Shown here: positions 63,019-64,000 of the stretch, piece after piece
Numbering within the stretch: the stretch's first letter is position 1
Layout: each line of letters opens with the position of its first letter
NCBI GenBank assembly: GCA_041397775.1
Contig: JAWKWB010000012.1
Coordinates: forward strand, 1-64,000
DNA: 64,000 nucleotides
Direction: 5' to 3'
DNA from: Ga0077555 sp041397775
GTDB taxonomy: Bacteria; Pseudomonadota; Alphaproteobacteria; Rhizobiales; Hyphomicrobiaceae
Translations under genes and position numbers: made by a program
The notes under the pieces: model-generated
What the model was told of the DNA's origin: nothing
Database searches by the model: none
Seen by the model: only the letters and a program-made list of their open reading frames with translations

Positions 63019-63429
63019 TCACTTCCCGGCCGGCTTGAACATCGGCAGCGAGATCTCGTCGTTCTGCTTCTGGAACGTGACCTGCAGGTCCATGTCGAGT
63101 TGCAGCGCCTCGGGGGTCTGCGGGCAATCGACGATATTGGTCATCATGCGCGGGCCTTCCGCCAGTTCGACCACGGCGATGGCGTATCCCGGATCGAAGC
63201 CCGGGGAGGGGCGCGCGTGAATGACGTAGGAGTAGAGCTTGGCCTTGCCGGAAGCCTTGACGACCTTCACCGAGCGCGAGCCGCACTTCGGGCAGAAGGG
63301 CCTGGGCGGAAAGTAGGTCTTGGAGCAATCGTTGCACGTCTGCAGGCGCAGCTCGCCCGACTTGCAGCCCTCCCAGTAGTGCTGGGTTTCCGGCGTCGGC
63401 TTGGGCAGCGGTCGTTTTCCTTCGGCCAC
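63019..63429 (-). CDS. Zn-ribbon/OB-fold DUF35 protein, GTG start
   Basis: 136 residues. Cys32-x2-Cys35 and Cys46-x2-Cys49 (TCNDCSKTYFPPRPFCPKCG) form a zinc ribbon, followed by an OB-fold (KAKLYSYVIHARPSPGFDPG, AIAVVELAEGPRMMTNIV). It is the partner of thiolase-like proteins. The start is taken as GTG 63429 because AGGAGGAG lies six bases upstream and the family begins there; the first in-frame ATG is farther away. It is upstream of the thiolase gene in the same operon, with the tandem repeats between. Confidence 0.88.
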   Translation of the reverse strand: MAEGKRPLPKPTPETQHYWEGCKSGELRLQTCNDCSKTYFPPRPFCPKCGSRSVKVVKASGKAKLYSYVIHARPSPGFDPGYAIAVVELAEGPRMMTNIVDCPQTPEALQLDMDLQVTFQKQNDEISLPMFKPAGK

Positions 63430-63610
63430 GGTCGTCTCCTCCTTCTGGCGCTTCCTGACGTCTCGATGGCACCATTGTCGCGCGGGGCGAGGGCATCTTG
63501 CAAACGCATTGCGTCGCGTCACATCGTCGGGGCGCCTACGGAGCACCCGACGCCGATTGCGCGCGCCCCAGGGATGGGTACTCTCTGATCCCGATCAGGA
63601 GGGCGACGCC

Positions 63611-64000
63611 ATGGCCAAGGCAGTGCGTACGCAAGGCAGCAGACCCGTCATCGTCGTCGGTGGCGGCATCGGCGGAACGGCGACGGCGCTGGCCCTCTCC
63701 CGGCGCGGCCGGCGCGTCATCGTGCTGGAACAGGCCGACGAACTCACCGAGGTGGGGGCTGGCATCCAGATGCCGCCCAATGCCTTCAAGGCGTTCGCGG
63801 CGCTCGGCGTTCTCGATGCCGTGCAACGCATCGCGGCCTATCCCGAGCGGCTCGTGCTCGGCGACATGCCGAGCGGACGGGCGGTCTACCAGACCGCCAT
63901 CGACAACGCCTTCGTCAGCCGCTTCGGCTTCCGCTATGCGCTGATGCACCGGGGCGACCTCCTGCAGATCCTCGTCGATGCCGCCCGCGCGAGCGATCTC
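63611..64000 (+). CDS. FAD-dependent monooxygenase (3' end missing)
   Basis: 130 codons are visible and the frame is open at the window end. VIVVGGGIGGTATALALSRR (13-32) is the FAD-binding GxGxxG; VIVLEQADELTEVGAGIQMP gives the acidic end of the second strand and the substrate-side loop. LMHRGDLLQILVDAA is the typical motif before the second FAD contact. The sequence resembles salicylate and 3-hydroxybenzoate 6-hydroxylases, but the substrate region is not visible. CAGGAGGG lies just before the ATG. Confidence 0.88.
   Translation, partial: MAKAVRTQGSRPVIVVGGGIGGTATALALSRRGRRVIVLEQADELTEVGAGIQMPPNAFKAFAALGVLDAVQRIAAYPERLVLGDMPSGRAVYQTAIDNAFVSRFGFRYALMHRGDLLQILVDAARASDL

Overview
The window reads as a chromosomal segment of an alphaproteobacterium, most likely of the Hyphomicrobiales (Rhizobiales) type. 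The evidence is the DUF3572-divK-pleD block followed by an rpmG remnant, a Nudix gene, DUF983 and rnr, together with a bactofilin gene, GatB, class I FBP aldolase and uniformly high GC with strong R/A/D codon bias. No rRNA, tRNA, CRISPR, prophage or complete insertion sequence is visible. Both ends cut a gene: a thioredoxin-reductase-like flavoprotein on the left and an FAD monooxygenase on the right.

Layout. 1-16.6 kb is mostly small-molecule catabolism: two CaiB/BaiF CoA-transferases, a crotonase, a carboxymuconolactone-decarboxylase-like protein, a beta-hydroxyacid dehydrogenase, two small alpha/beta-barrel proteins, an SDR, an aldo/keto reductase and a Gfo/Idh/MocA dehydrogenase, with class I aldolase, a diheme cytochrome and a bactofilin fused to a cadherin-like domain. 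16.7-33.3 kb holds housekeeping genes (parC, gatB, purA, a pterin carbinolamine dehydratase, a ROK kinase) mixed with quinone reductase, two DedA proteins and hydrolases. 33.4-37.6 kb is the cell-cycle signalling pair divK-pleD, then about 1.2 kb of decayed, AT-richer DNA with a 167-bp double-hairpin repeat and a frameshifted rpmG. 37.7-46.7 kb carries rnr, a Tat-exported metallo-hydrolase, methylmalonyl-CoA mutase, a selenoprotein paired with a DUF1847 protein, and a second hydratase. 46.7-52.2 kb is a phosphorus-uptake block (phnD-phnC-phnE-phnE plus a Na/Pi cotransporter). 52.5-64 kb holds a luciferase-like monooxygenase, a marR-emrA-emrB efflux operon with an overlapping operator and promoter, a TPR protein, leuC-leuD, and a thiolase/DUF35 pair separated by three tandem 45-bp repeats.

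Main points for a second look. (1) 43602..44474 (minus) is one gene read through an in-frame UGA: a GrdB-family selenoprotein with a U-x-x-C motif and a SECIS-like hairpin right after the UGA. Ordinary gene calling splits it in two. (2) 6748..7395 fuses a bactofilin to a CSPG/cadherin-like domain. (3) rpmG at its usual locus carries two deletions and is out of frame. (4) A 167-bp double-hairpin element occurs twice in inverted orientation with one mismatch, 15 kb apart, plus one diverged single-hairpin copy. (5) A 45-bp unit carrying a ribosome-binding site and alternative hairpins is tandemly triplicated in front of the thiolase gene.
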